Source: Pinus tabuliformis (Eukaryota; Streptophyta; Pinopsida; Pinales; Pinaceae). Taken from it: a stretch of 64,000 bases of DNA. Location: positions 825,946,556 to 826,010,555 of the forward strand of contig CM062816.1 in NCBI GenBank assembly GCA_031772625.1, in the 5' to 3' direction. Position 1 is the stretch's first letter, and each line of letters begins with the position of its first letter. The translations under genes and the position numbers were made by a program. The notes under the pieces were generated by a model. That model was given only the letters and a program-made list of their open reading frames with translations. It had not been told where the DNA came from and ran no database searches. Positions 11,870 through 23,796 of this stretch are shown piece after piece.

Positions 11870-13036
11870 ACAAAACGTTAAAGCTATTAAAAGAGCAATG
11901 ACGTTGATTTAAAGTTGTTATTAAAAGGCGATGATGTTGTTTATCACATCTGCATTTTTTGGCACACTTAATAATTAATTCACATGCTATCCATAATGCC
12001 TACCTTCCCCCTCCAATCAGAAAATAGTTTGATAATTATTACACACGCTATTCATAATGCAAACCTTCTGCCCTCCAATTAGAAAAGGGCATCCACGACC
12101 ATAAAGCATGGGAAAAATGGAAAGGGCGTTGGGGATTCATAAATACAGCCGGACAACAATCAGAGCGGCGTAAATACGACAGCAAACGGTCAGACCAGTA
12201 CAGGTCGCAAAGATTTGAAATGACCGCAAAAGGAATGAGACAGAGAATGGATCATTATGCGAAGAGATATTTTTCTTAGGTGGAAAAAAATGTGACGAAA
12301 GCATGACCAATGGTAAATGATAACGACTGAAGGTATCGATTGGTTAGACAATATTGATATAGTGCATATAAAAGTATATTTTACCATGCACCTTGGTTAA
12401 TTTAGTTATAAACGTTGTTTAAATAGTAAATTCACCTTTAGAAATGGATCAATAGGAAATAAAAGGATAAGAATAATTGGCAATGTAACATAGAACTTCA
12501 ATACCACAAGCAAAGCCACTACTGCCAGCATGCATTCATAGCCTCGACAGGTTGCTTTTTAACCCAAAAATGAGCCAGAGTCCTCCATTTAGTATTTTGA
12601 TGGTTTTCTTTTTTATTGTTATAAAGAGACCACTATGATGGCATGGTAACCAAATAATCATAGTGCCATTCACCAGGATATAATAAAGTGATCAGGTTGG
12701 CTGGTGATGAGACCCCCTATCCTTCTGAAAGTTTTGACTATCTAGAAGGTCATTACCCTGGTGTGGTGGCCATAATGGAATGTCACTTGTTACATCCTTA
12801 TGATCATGGTAGGTTTGGCTTGTGATGAGACCCCCTATCCTCTTCAAGAAGATTTGTATTGTATTTTCATATTTTCATATTTCCATATTTTTATTATAAA
12901 CAAGGGGAGGCTCATTTACTCCTTAAGAATTAGGGATGGCATGAGAAGTAGAAAAATGCCAATGAAAGTTATGCTTTTATCCCTATATCATCATACCAAA
13001 GGGAATTATCAATTGAAAGTGTGAAAGATAAACCAG
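11870..13036. other. Noncoding 3' internal tract of gypsy B
   Basis: No convincing coding sequence. A segment containing GATGAGACCCCCTATCC occurs twice about 110 bp apart (near 12706 and 12824), which suggests an old local duplication. The remainder is AT-rich. Confidence 0.55.
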
Positions 13037-13979
13037 TGTTGGCTTAGGGGGTCCTGACATAGGTTCAAAGTTAGTTGCGGCATACAAATCCCTACACTAC
13101 TGGCCCTTTTGGAATCAATCCATGGTGCATGGGCTGAAGTATCACCCGAAGCAGTATGGGGTGATGCTGGAACCAAGTTTCCGCACCCAAAGATCAGTGT
13201 GATTTCTTCTTGAGGCCTGGATCTGCCTCCATGCAGATTGATAAGCCTTTATGGCTTATCACTATAGCTTCCCTTAATCAGCCCTTAGACCTTCACGAAG
13301 GTCTACGACTGGCTCTTTCAGACCCTGAACAGGCAGATTATCTACTTACGTGCATCTTATATTACCTTTAGATTGGTATTACTCAGATCTACCCGAGTGT
13401 TTGATAACTTTAACAGACAACGTTAATATCTTCGCGTAAATAATTAACCTTAATTGTGTTTAATCAAGTAAAATTGTGTGTCAATACATTGTTATTTCAT
13501 AAAGGCATCATTCATCATAGTATATATCGCAATCATACATAACAAAAGTAAAGAGATAAAACACAGGGATTTCTGTAACAATCTCCTTTATTGATCTTCA
13601 GTGTAAGTATACAGACTTAATACTTCCCTGTGCACTTAGCTGCAGGGGTCCATGCACTCAGTTGCGAACACTACTCTAGGCCTCTACTCACTCATTTGTG
13701 GAGCCTCTTCCTCCTCTAAGACTTATACTTCTGCGCTAAACTTCTTTCGTCATACACATAGACTACTTCCTCCTTTTCCTATCCTTAGACTCTCTAAGAC
13801 ACACCTATTTATACAATTCTCAAAAATCGACTCAAGTTTACATAAAAGAGGGTAAAAACCCTTTTTGACTCTTAACTCTCTACGTGCTCCATGACCACAA
13901 CTTGTGGAGACTTTACATCTTTTTATATCAAAACTTGGGCTTTTGCCCCAAAACTGACCCAGGGGACCCCATCCCAACA
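13037..13979 (-). repeat. Solo LTR nested in gypsy B
   Basis: A 943-bp unit begins TGTTGGCTTAGG and ends GGGGACCCCATCCCAACA. Flanks are ACCAG (13032-13036) and ACCAA (13980-13984), a 5-bp duplication with one mismatch. On the minus strand it has a TATAAATA box and a downstream AATAAA, which fixes its orientation. The ORFs inside it are not credible. Confidence 0.8.
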
Positions 13980-14230
13980 ACCAACATGGTATTTAGATAG
14001 TGAATAATTTTATGATATGTCCAAAGAGAAAATATTCAACCAGCTATTATATAGATGAACCAGGTCAGTTTCAGAATAAAGATAACCATCAAAGGTTTTA
14101 CAAGTCATAATGGTACTAATATTACTATTTTTCCTTTATCTTGGGTACATATTCCAAATCCAAAAAGATAGTTTTGATAAGAAAACATGGGACAGAAAAA
14201 TGGAAGTTTGATTAAAAATGAACGGCGATG

Positions 14231-14797
14231 GAACAACAATTATTGGTCTTAAGAAAAAGAAATTGTAGTTGTTCGTTCTACCAAACAGCAACTATTCAAT
14301 TGACTGAACAACAGTTGTTCAATGGATTGAACATCAAACACACAAAAAATAAATCAAAGTTGTTCAATTGACTGAACAAAAATTGTTCAATTGTTTGAAC
14401 AACAACTGTTCAATTGATTGAACAACAAACACTCAAAAAAGAAATCGGAGTTGTTCAATTGACTGAATAGTAGTTTTTCAATTGATTGAACAACAAAACA
14501 CACAAAACAAGAAATCGAATTTGTTCAATTGAATAAACAACAAAACACACAAAAAAATAAATTGTAGTTGTTCAATTGACTGAACAGTCATTGTTCAATT
14601 GATTGAACAACATCTGTTCAATTGATTGAACATCAGCTATTCAATTGGTTGAACAACAAACACACAAAAAGAAATAGGAGTTATTCAATTGACTGAACAA
14701 TAGTTTTTCAATTGATTGAACAACAGTTGTTCAATTGATTGAACAACAAACACACAAAAAAGAAATCAAAGTTGTTCAATCTGCCGGACAATAGTTG
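14231..14797. repeat. Tandem palindrome-rich array, left part
   Basis: Repeated units of the form TTGTTCAATTGATTGAACAA alternate with ACACACAAAAAAGAAATCG-like spacers. The core has perfect 9-bp inverted arms around TG. A related core with GACTGAACAA has 7-bp arms. The array sits in the noncoding part of gypsy B between the extra ORF and integrase, and continues at 15976-16305 after an LTR insertion. Confidence 0.93.
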
Positions 14798-15970
14798 TGT
14801 AGAATTTTCTCTACAAATCAGCTAGCTCACTGATATCATGTAGAAATTTCACCTGTAGATCAAACTGATATATGCAATGTACTAAAGCATAATACTAGAT
14901 CTACATCTACCATAAACTTTGCGGAATCTAATCAACCATGAGCAACATCAAGCATGAACACATATAACTGATAAGAAGGAATTAATCACACATAACACAG
15001 AAGAATTTACCCAGGGAAAGCACCAGCCTAAAACCCCATCTTTGTATTATCATACGTAGGATTTATACAAAGCCTTAGCTCTCACACAGCTAGCCAGCTC
15101 TCAGTACAATCCTCACAGAGGAAGGTGGAAATACATTAGGATTACACAAATCCTTAGCTCTCATAGCTATCCAACTCTCAGTGCAATCCTCCTGGATGCT
15201 CATAGGCAATCAAGACTTCTCCTAAGCCTTCTTCTCTACCCTCCAAGCCTCCTATTTCCTTGCACAGTTTTTGCTAGGTGATCCTCCTGTTACCAAGTGT
15301 AACACTGATCTCTCACACTGATCTCACACCCTGTAAAACTGCACAATCCTCAAGGAACCTTAATCCTTCTGCTTGGATGATTTTCCTTTCTAGGAAAAAA
15401 TCCATCCAACTGATAGTACACTGTCCCTTCTCTGATCTCAACTAGGTCTCTGTCTGAACTGACATGCATGAGTTATCCATGAGTGAATCTTCAGTTATCT
15501 GAAATACAGTAGTTACATGCATGTAAGCATTAACTAACTGAACTCTCATTAATTTAACAAACTGTTAAATTAATCTAACTGGACTTGACTCAGTTAACTG
15601 AGCCAACTAATTAAAACTCAATATTACAACTCATCCTGATCTCTTTAACTGATGGATAAATTCATCAACTAATAGATAAACTGTTGCATGTGCTCACATA
15701 GACTTCAAGTTTGATTTTCCTTAACTAATTAACTCAAACTGAATTAATTAGTCAATATTCAAACTGCTGGTAAGACCAAATTCGAATTTTACTTCCTATT
15801 TCTAGTCCAGGGACTGACTAAAATAGGAATCCACACTACACTGCTAAAATAGAAATTCTATTTTTAGCACTTCCATTTTTCATTCCCTGTTACCCAATCC
15901 AGCACTGATGCCCACACTGTTATTTTTAGCAGTTCTATTTTTAACAATTTCTTGTTGCCAATTTTCAACA
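14798..15970 (-). repeat. Nearly solo LTR (LTR + degenerate PBS + stub of the other LTR) inside the array
   Basis: Bases 14839-15970 are an inverted copy of the LTR family at 1512-2604 (plus strand TGTAGAAATTTC ... TTTTCAACA). To its left lies a degenerate PBS (TGATATCA and neighbouring bases on the plus strand), then at 14798 a short TGTAGAATTTTC that looks like the last bases of the second LTR. Flanks AGTTG (14793-14797) and CGCTG (15971-15975) match at 3 of 5 bases. Removing the insert rejoins the tandem array in register. This looks like an internal deletion that spared a stub rather than a clean LTR-LTR recombination. Confidence 0.75.
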
Positions 15971-15975
15971 CGCTG

Positions 15976-16305
15976 TTCAATTGTCTGAACAAAAAATATT
16001 CAATTGATTGAACAACAAATACTCAAAAAAGAAATCGGAGCTGTTCAATCTACTGAACAACAGTTGTTCAATTGACTGAACAATATTTGTTCAATTGATT
16101 GAACAAAAAACATGCAAAAAAGAAATCGGAGTTGTTCAATTGACTGAACAACAAACACACTAAAACGAAATTGTAACTATTCAATTGACTGAACAATAGA
16201 TGTTCAATTGATTGAACAACAATTATTAAACACAAGAAAAAGAAATCGCGGTTGTTCAATTGATTGAACAACAATTATTAAACAAACAAAAAAAACAAGA
16301 GAAAT
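15976..16305. repeat. Tandem palindrome-rich array, right part
   Basis: Continuation of the array at 14231-14797, with the same TTCAATTGATTGAAC core and A-rich spacers. The minus ORF at 16068-16274 is only the translation of this repeat. Confidence 0.9.
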
Positions 16306-16439
16306 CCCCGTATTTACACAGTGATGCCTAAAATAAATTACAACCAACCGTAAGAAAAATATATACATTATTTACAGTTGAAGAGAGATAAATTTTCATG
16401 AAAGTAAAGTTGTCGGGTCATCACTCCTTGCAGCTAAAA

Positions 16440-17242
16440 TTTGCATAGTGGGATCATCACGTACTTGTTGGAAAAAGACTCTTTGGTGAGTGGTTTATGA
16501 TAAAGACATACCCGATGTCCATTCACCTAGAAAGAATGGCCAAACTCATCAATTGTGGTCAGAGTGAGAGTGCCATTGTTGTGCACCTCTTGAATTTCAT
16601 ATGGGCCAAGCCACCTTGAGTGTAACTTACCCGGAAAGTCTTGAAATATGGAATCATAGAGGAGCACCCAATCTCCTTTCTGAAACGTCTTCTTTTTAAT
16701 AAGGTTGTCGTGCCACTTAGCCCTTTGCTGTTGAATAATTGCGGTGCATTGTATAGAAAGTAATAGAGCTTCATCCAATTCATTTATTTATTGAAGTAAT
16801 TTAGTTTGAGCCTCCATCAGATCCAATCCCACTTCCGGGGCTGTTTTGATAGTCTTTATTTCAAATTCAATAGGAAAGATGGGTTCTTTTCCAAATAAAA
16901 GTTGGTACGGAGAATATCCAATAGTATTTCACCAAGTTGTGCGATAGACCCACAAGGCCTCTAGCAGTCTAGCAGCCTAGTCCCACTGATGTGTCGAAAT
17001 TGTCTTGGTCAAAATTGTTTCGATGACCTTATTATTGCTTTCAACCTACTCGTTCACCTGTGGGTGATATGGGGAAGTGAATCTATGTGTGATGTGGTGG
17101 TTCCGTAGAGTGGTTGTAATCTTATGTCCTAAAAATTCCCCCCTCCATCTGTTATCACTTCCCTAGGTGAACCATACTGCACAAATAAACCGAAAAGGAA
17201 ATTAATTACGGCTTCTTCTCTAGCTCTTGGCAAATCTACTAT
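16440..17242 (-). pseudogene. Gypsy B integrase, C-terminal half
   Basis: On the minus strand the integrase core continues with a YGSPREVITDGG segment (around 17160), which carries the second catalytic Asp region. The C-terminal domain follows, with RWLGPYEIQEVHNNGT (around 16560-16620), the GPY-like module of gypsy integrases. Several stops interrupt it. No chromodomain follows. The domain is split from its N-terminal half by the solo LTR at 17243-17812. Confidence 0.78.
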
Positions 17243-17812
17243 TGTTAGAAAATTATATATTACAAAGAAATGGAACACATAAATTATATTGCAGAAATAT
17301 AAACACAGAAAACACATAAAACAAGAGAGACACAGATATACGTGATTCCCCCAATTTGGGCTACGTCCATGGGAAATAGCCAGTCCTTCCTTTTATACTA
17401 TCCAGCAAACTGAAGAGATACAACCTATAGCAGATCCGCTATAATTCCCTTTTCGCTCTCACACAATATCCTCTCTCTTTCTCACTTAGAATAGAGATCT
17501 ACATAGATGCAATACAATTCCCTCATATATAGCGAGAGGTTGCCTTCTCGGACAAAAAACCCTAAATTAAACATAACTTCTACCGTCAGATCTTCGCCTA
17601 ATGAACGACCCAGATTGAATACGAAATTACAACATTTACAAGGCAATTTTACATCTATTTTTAGCTTCGGGGGCGCTGCCCCCAATCCCCTGCACCGCTG
17701 GACCCCCCTTGCAGCGCAAATATTATGGGCAGCATTGCCACCACATTACAAACTGGGGTCCAATATGGTGATACCTCTTAATAAAGAAGATAATTAGGCT
17801 CCACACTCAACA
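17243..17812 (-). repeat. Solo LTR nested in gypsy B integrase
   Basis: A 570-bp unit begins TGTTAGAAAATTATAT and ends CCACACTCAACA on the plus strand. Flanks are ACTAT (17238-17242) and ACTGT (17813-17817), a duplication with one difference. Removing the unit and one flank copy brings the two integrase parts into the same frame. It contains the GGGGGCGCTGCCCCC palindrome and, on the minus strand, a TATA-like stretch, so a copia-type LTR in minus orientation is likely. Confidence 0.85.
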
Positions 17813-18800
17813 ACTGTTTCTGCCCACTTTGTTACATAGTCTTTAACAACCAGTATGTAGGCCATTTGGTTTGATGGCGAATGAAATGGGCCAACAAAAT
17901 CCAATGCCCATAGTTCAAAAGCTTCTATTACCAATTGAGGCTGCAGCGGAATTTCGTTAGATTGACTAGGACGACCCATCCTCTAGCAGTTATCACAAGC
18001 CTAGACATATTTCTTAGCGTCTTTAAAATGGTGGGCCAATAATAGCCCATCTATAGTATCTTATGCCCACTTCTGCGATCTACAAAGTTTCCTCTGCAGG
18101 GCTCATCATGGAAGGCCTTCAGGATGTCGCAAATTTCATCTTCACGAATGCATCTATGTATGCACATATCAGATCCTGTATGAAAAAGGTATCCACCAAT
18201 CCAAGAAAATTGGGCATTGTGCTGGACAATTTGTTTCCTTTCCCTTGTTCTCAAGTGTCTGGGAAACTTTCCAACCGCTAGATAGTTTGATACATCTGCA
18301 TACCATGGAATTTTAACTGCTATGGCAAACAAATGTTCGTTTGGAAACTGGTCATCCACTACCAGCGAATCATTTATATTTGGAACTCGAGATAGAAAAT
18401 CCACGACTGGGTTTTCTTTCCCTGGACGGTCTTTAATGGTGATATCAAACTCCTGCAAAAGTAACAACCAACAAGTCACTCGACCATTTTTAATTGGTTT
18501 GTTAGCTAAGTATCTATAGGTGGAATGATCAGTATACATAAAAACTTGATAGCCAGTTACACAATGTCTAAATTTGTTTATGGCATAAATGACAGCTAGA
18601 AAATCCTTTTCTGTTATTGTATAATTAAGTTGAGCAGCAGTAAGATTTTTGCTGATATAATAAATAACATAAGGCTTTCTGTCCTCCTCTTGGTCGAGGA
18701 CAACACCTATTGCCGCATCTGATGCGTTCGTAGAGATATGAAAGGGTAGTTCCCGGTTGGGTCGACGCAATACTGGTGTCGTCGAAACCAATTTCTTCAA
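17813..18800 (-). pseudogene. Gypsy B RNase H and integrase N-terminal region
   Basis: The ORF at 18051-18800 starts within the RT connection, then has RNase H (FHISTNASDAAIGVVL, where the first catalytic Asp appears as Asn; YTDHSTYRYL; ITIKDRPGKEN). It then enters the integrase zinc finger (around 18060-18110), where one expected His reads Asn (RGNF). The finger cysteines ACDNC lie just beyond 18050, between two TAG stops at glutamine-like positions (around 17985-18005). The core starts with ALDFVGPF (near 17895). The catalytic losses show an inactive copy. Confidence 0.83.
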
Positions 18801-20180
18801 ATCTGTAAAAGAAGTGTCACATTTATCAGACCATCTAAGTTCAACATTTCCCGTTAAAGCTTACAAAGGCACATCAATTTGTGATTTTTTTTATATAAAC
18901 CTGCGATAGTAACCTACATATCTAAGGAAGCTACGTACCTTCGTCTAAATACAGGGTGAAGGTAGTAGGAGAATTACCTATATCTTCGGTGGATCTACTT
19001 GTATCCCAGCCGCAGAAATGCAGTGTCCTAGAAATATGATTTATGTCATCATCATGTGACACTTGACGTTACTTAAACATAGGCTGGTGGAGATACATCA
19101 TTCCAACACCTTTTCTAATGTATGTACCGCTTGGTCAAAGTCATTCCCATATGGGTTAAATTCATCCATGTAAACTTCAAGTCCTTCATTTATCAGATCA
19201 GCAAAAATACTGAGTATGGCCCTCTGAAATGTAGCCGGGGCATTGCATAAACCAAATACTAACACTCTGTAAGAAAACGTGTCCCATGGGCAGGTAAAGG
19301 TGGTTTTGTCTTGGTCTTCAGGGGTGATTCAGATCTGATTATAACCATTGAAGCCATCCAGAAAGGAAAAGAATTGTTTTCCTGTTAGTGTATCAAGGAC
19401 TTGATCAATAAATGGAAGAGGGAAGTGATCTTTCTCCGTGGCTTTGTTCAATTCCTGATAATCCACATAGATCCACCACTTCCCATTTTTCTTGGGAACA
19501 ACTACCAGTGGAGAGACCCACTTACTATCCGAAATGGGATAAATAAAATTCGCATCCAACAACTTCTGTAGTTTTTCTTTTACAATATCTTTGAGATGCA
19601 TATTTAATCTTCGTTGAGGTTTCCGGATAGGACGAGCATCCTTTTCGGTGTAGATATGACGTGTACATAATTGTGGGTCTATGCCCTTCATGTATGGATA
19701 GTCCCAAGCAAAATCCCCCTTATATTTTTGCAGAACTTGAATGAGCTTTAGTTGTTGGTCACTCTCCAGATTATCATTGATGTTTAAAATCTTGCCTCGT
19801 TCAATTTCAATAGGCTTGCTGTTATGGACGGCAGTTGTCGGGATATGCTGATCATTGGTATCTTTCAAAGGGTCTTCCAAGGCTTCATTGTCAAAAATTT
19901 CTTTTAACATTTGACATTTAACATTAGTCATAGTGACTAGATGATTAATAAAAGTATTGATTACATCGTCACCAGTTTGATTCTTGAACTCAAGCACCTC
20001 TGCTGCTATAAGTGGTGAATGAATAGTTTCTTCTAGGTATGTGGGTGGTTGTTTATGTACTTTCACAATGGGAGGACTTGGTTTGGTAGGAGGATATAAA
20101 ACAAGATTCTTTACAGTGTCTCCCTTAGCAATGGTCATGCTGCCCTCATGAAAACCTATGTAAGCATCGACTATTTCCAA
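18801..20180 (-). pseudogene. Gypsy B reverse transcriptase and upstream linker
   Basis: The 19329-20180 ORF holds a linker and the RT fingers and palm: SKWVSPLVVVPKKNGKW, DYQELNKATEKDHFPLPF and FFSFLDGFNGYNQI. A TGA at about 19327 breaks it. RT continues with VFGLCNAPATFQ and the catalytic loop at 19161-19172, which reads YMDE instead of YMDD. More stops lie between 18880 and 19120. The domain copies element RNA into DNA in active relatives; this copy cannot. Confidence 0.87.
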
Positions 20181-20570
20181 CCAAGGTCAACCCAAAATTA
20201 AAGGGTGCCCATCTAATTGACTTTTTGGGGTTATAACTAGAAAAACCACTGGGTACTCCCATGAATCAACGGAAACTGTAATGTCCTATGAAGATCCCTC
20301 TAGTTTTACCACCAAACAATCAACGAGTTCTAGCAGGGTGGTGGTTGGTTCTAGAGTTGTGATACCAAGTGTCTCACAAGTTTCCGCGGTTAAGATGTTA
20401 ATGGATGTGTCTAAGTCAACCAGTTTGTTCGGAGAGGAGTGGCCATATATTTGGACTGTAACTATGGGATTCCCTAGATCTTCATATTTTATCAGTGTTT
20501 CCCTGCCCAAAAGTAAATCAAACAAGGTTCTTATTATATGGATAGTTGGTGAAGATTTTATTTTCCTCAC
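20181..20570 (-). pseudogene. Gypsy B aspartic protease
   Basis: The ORF at 20286-20570 contains NKLVDLDTSINILTAETCETL. In this group the protease active site usually reads D-L-G-A-S, so here Asp replaces Gly and Thr replaces Ala. Downstream it joins the pol linker that begins at 20180, with a break between the two ORFs. In the family it cleaves the Gag-Pol polyprotein. Confidence 0.72.
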
Positions 20571-21257
20571 AGGATTTTTTACACATAGTTCTTTAATCGT
20601 TTTAGCATAAATAGGAATATCTTGAATGGCCTGGAGGAGAGGGATTTTAATGCAAATATTTTTAAGTTCCCCTAAGGGATCAAAGTCTGGATAAACAATT
20701 GGTTTAGGTATTGTTAATCTTTCAGGGAACGGGGGAGAAGTAATTACAAGTTTTTCAGGATCTTTCTGCTCAGCTGTGTCTTCTCCCTATTTTATTTATG
20801 TGTCAGTCACAGTCAATGGTATATTTACAGGTGGTGTTTCTAACTCATTTGGTGGCTTCTCTTTGTCTTCCTCAGGAGTGATAATGCGTCCTGACCTTAG
20901 CCTAAGTTAATTTCATTCTTTTTGTTTGGTCTCAAGGTCTAAGTTTTCAACAATTTACACCAGCTGAACCGGTTTGTTATTGGGGTTTGGATTTGGTTGA
21001 GCTGGTAGTTGGGGATGTAGAAGGGGCTGAGGATTTTGCTGTAATGGATATGGGGCTGATAATGTAGGTTGAGGTTGAGGAACTATCCCCATAGCCATAT
21101 TGGTTATCCCTAGAAGTCGCTGCCAATTCGGAGACCAGTTCAAATTTTGTGAAGTAGAGGCAAGCCACTGGGATGGGTATGGATTATTTTTCCAAAAAGG
21201 AGTAAAAGGAGAATTCGGCCAAACATTACCTGGAAAGTACTAAGTTGGCAAAGATGA
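20571..21257 (-). pseudogene. Gypsy B gag C-terminal, Pro/Gln-rich region
   Basis: Overlapping minus-strand pieces at 20955-21168 are rich in Pro, Gln and Asn (PQPQPTLSAPYPLQQNPQPL). Such low-complexity segments lie between the zinc knuckle and protease in many Athila/Tat Gag proteins. Gag is cut here by the copia element that starts at 21258 and resumes at 33756. Confidence 0.6.
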
Positions 21258-22260
21258 TGTTGAGAATGCAACAAGATGATGGAGCTTAGTGGAAAGGAGT
21301 CGCCTTCACTAAGTGGGCCCGCAGGCTATTTTTGGCGCAAAGTCTATTTTTAGACTGAGTCTATTTTTAGACTGTCAAGCTAAAAATAGAACAATCGAAT
21401 ATTATTAGCTCATAATAATATTTGGACTATAAACATTATCTTATCCTCTTGGAGCACTTCAGTTCGAGCTACGGATGTGGTACATGTAGCTGGCAGAAGG
21501 AAATATGCTTTTCTTATGGGTCAGTTGAGCTATTGCATGATGGACTTCAGTTAGAACTCAAGTGGTTGAGTTTGGTGGAGTTGATTGAGGAGTTGATGGA
21601 GTTGTGTTCAGTTTCACTTAGTTGAACTAGTTGTATTTAGTCTAACTGCAGAATACACTAGTGATGAGTGATGTGAATTAATTCACTAATTATTAACTCA
21701 TAACGCAACTAAAGAATACATCAGTTAACTCAGTGCATGGACAGTTCAGTGGAGACAGATGTTAGAGGTTGAGACTGCTATCAGTTGTGACTATAGTTGT
21801 GCATGAGATTTTCACATGCATTGATGGAGATTGCCAATGAGGATTGCGCAGTACAAGCCAAGGAAAACGAGCTTGGATCATACCTATTCTTGCTTTGGAT
21901 TGTGCAGTAGAGGCAGGCAGACAGCGGAGGAGATTTGAACCTGTGACTTGATTCAGATCTGAGCTAGTTTATGCGTAACAGGTGGAGACAGTACTGAGTA
22001 CTTGAGAGGAGTATTGTACTATGTATTGTTACATGTTATCTATCATTATAATATACAGATAGTGTGGGGTTTTCAGCTATATGCTTTCCCCGGGTTACAT
22101 ACTGTGTTAATGTGCACATGCGATTGATGTTTCATTGTTTTTAATTTCGCAAAATTGATGATCAACGTAGAGGAGGTTATGTATTATGCATGCATTCCGC
22201 AATAGTGTATAATTAGGATAATATCTGTGAATAAGTGTCATATTATTCAAAATTTTTACA
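21258..22260 (+). repeat. 5' LTR of the copia element
   Basis: 1003 bp, beginning TGTTGAGAATGCAAC and ending AATTTTTACA. Compared with the 3' LTR it lacks about 107 bp between copies of the repeated motif TCTATTTTTAGAC. Confidence 0.95.
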
Positions 22261-22272
22261 TGGTATCAGAGC
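22261..22272 (+). other. Primer-binding site (tRNA-iMet) of the copia element
   Basis: TGGTATCAGAGC directly adjoins the CA end of the 5' LTR, with no spacer. Confidence 0.95.
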
Positions 22273-22521
22273 AGAGTTGATCATTAGATCTATTATTTAG
22301 AAAGTGTTTACATTTTATTTCTTCAGGCAGAGTCTGTAATCGGGCCAGGTAGCCTCTGGATTCATACTTCCTTTGGAAGGTGAGATATCCGGTAAAAGCC
22401 CATACTATCAATCTCTGTACGAGAAATACTTTGTTCTCATGAATTTTAGATCAGAAGTGGTTGAGTATTGAGCTGGTGGAATTCGAATTTGCAACAGTGT
22501 TTTCTTGGTGTTAAAGTTGAA

Positions 22522-23341
22522 ATGTCTTTCAACGGATTGCGATTGGAGTATGCTCTTGAGGGCAACTCGAATTATATTGCATGGAAAGACAGGATGGAGG
22601 CGATGTTAGATGACAATGGGCTGAAGGAGTTCATAGAGGCTAAGGTCCCAAAGCCTACTGATGCTGCTCACTTTGAGGTTTGGCAAAAGAAGACAACAAA
22701 GTGTCGAAGGATTCTGTTGGAGGGCATGAAGGATCACATTGTGTCCAGCCTGCATGGAAAGGCCTCTCCATACTTGATGTGGAAAGAATTGACAGATCTA
22801 TTCCAAAGCAAGAGCGACCAGAGGAAGTTGGCACTCAAGGATAAACTCAGAAACATTAAGTGTGAGAAAGGAGACAGTATGCGCAAGTATCTCACGAAGT
22901 TCACTCAATGCCGGGATGAGCTGGGAAGTGTGGGGGCGACTGTCGATGATGAGGACTTGGTGAGCTTGGCTCTTCTTGGTCTTCCGAATATTTGGCATTC
23001 CTATCAGGACTCTGTCAATGGTTGGGAGAAATTTCCAGGATGGGGGAGACTTTGGTCAAATCTTGTGCAAGAGGAGATCAGGAGGAATACCAGGGACGGA
23101 TCTTCATTAAAGGCAACTGATGAAGAAAATTGCGCTTTTGCTGCCAAAGAAAAGAAGGGGAAGAACAAGAAAGCTTATCATCCGGTTCGAAAGGCAAGAA
23201 GCAAGACATGTCCAAGGTGAAGTGCTTTCACTGTCACCAGCACGGACATTATGCCACAAATTGTCCGCAGAAGAAGAAAAATAAGCAAGTTGCTGGATTT
23301 GCAGCGGGAGAGGCCTTAGCCTCGCAGTTTGAGCTGGATTT
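22522..23341 (+). pseudogene. Copia Gag (frameshifted, cut by the chromovirus)
   Basis: Gag begins at ATG 22522 (the in-frame ORF is open further upstream, but this is the first ATG giving a typical copia start). It has the UBN2-like capsid pattern: NYIAWKDRMEAML, LMWKELTDLFQ, LRNIKCEKGDSMRKYLTKF, LALLGLP. A frameshift near 23180 moves the reading to the frame with the CCHC knuckle CFHCHQHGHYATNC (around 23222-23265). The protein is interrupted after FELDF at 23341, and the coding sequence resumes at 29502. Confidence 0.9.
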
Positions 23342-23746
23342 TGTTATGCTCTTAACCTGCAAAATGATACCCAATACAGAATATGCGAAGAAAAAGATAC
23401 CCAGAACACATAATAGCAATGATTTTATTATTCAGAGAGTAATGTTCACTTGCCTCTTCGAGGGGGCAACCTCCAATAGAGCAGAGCTCGATTACAAAAT
23501 AAGACACGATACTCCTCGCAGGGAGTCTCTATCCTTTATATATGACTCATACATGCAATACCACGGGCAAATACCATGGGTTTTATTAATACCATCTATC
23601 TAATACTACGGCCCATTTGCAACTAACTGTGGTCCCGTCATTAATTGCGGGTTAACCACTTACAAATATTAATATGGGCTTTATTGACTCTTGACTATGA
23701 CGTGATCCCATGACATAAATAAGGGGGTTAGGGTGGGACCCTAACA
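23342..23746 (-). repeat. 3' LTR of the chromovirus
   Basis: 405 bp, from TGTTATGCTC to GACCCTAACA on the plus strand (TGTTA / TAACA termini). It pairs with 29097-29501. Confidence 0.95.
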
Positions 23747-23759
23747 TGCCCTCCCCCTT
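23747..23759 (-). other. Polypurine tract of the chromovirus
   Basis: The minus strand reads TAAGGGGGAGGGC immediately upstream of the 3' LTR. Confidence 0.85.
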
Positions 23760-23796
23760 AAGACTAGCCTTGTCCTCAAGGCTGAAGCTGCGGAAA

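Noticed and set aside
12600..12850. Possible MITE around the repeated GATGAGACCCCC segments
   Set aside because: No terminal inverted repeats or target duplication could be found; a local duplication is the simpler reading.
16068..16274. Minus ORF with repeated FNQLNN-like units
   Set aside because: It is a translation of the palindrome array, not a gene.
14231..16305. Possible CRISPR array because of regularly spaced palindromic repeats
   Set aside because: The spacers are themselves repeated, no cas genes are present and the context is a plant retrotransposon.
17482..17797. ORFs on both strands inside the 17243-17812 unit
   Set aside because: They lie within a solo LTR and overlap each other; no domain.
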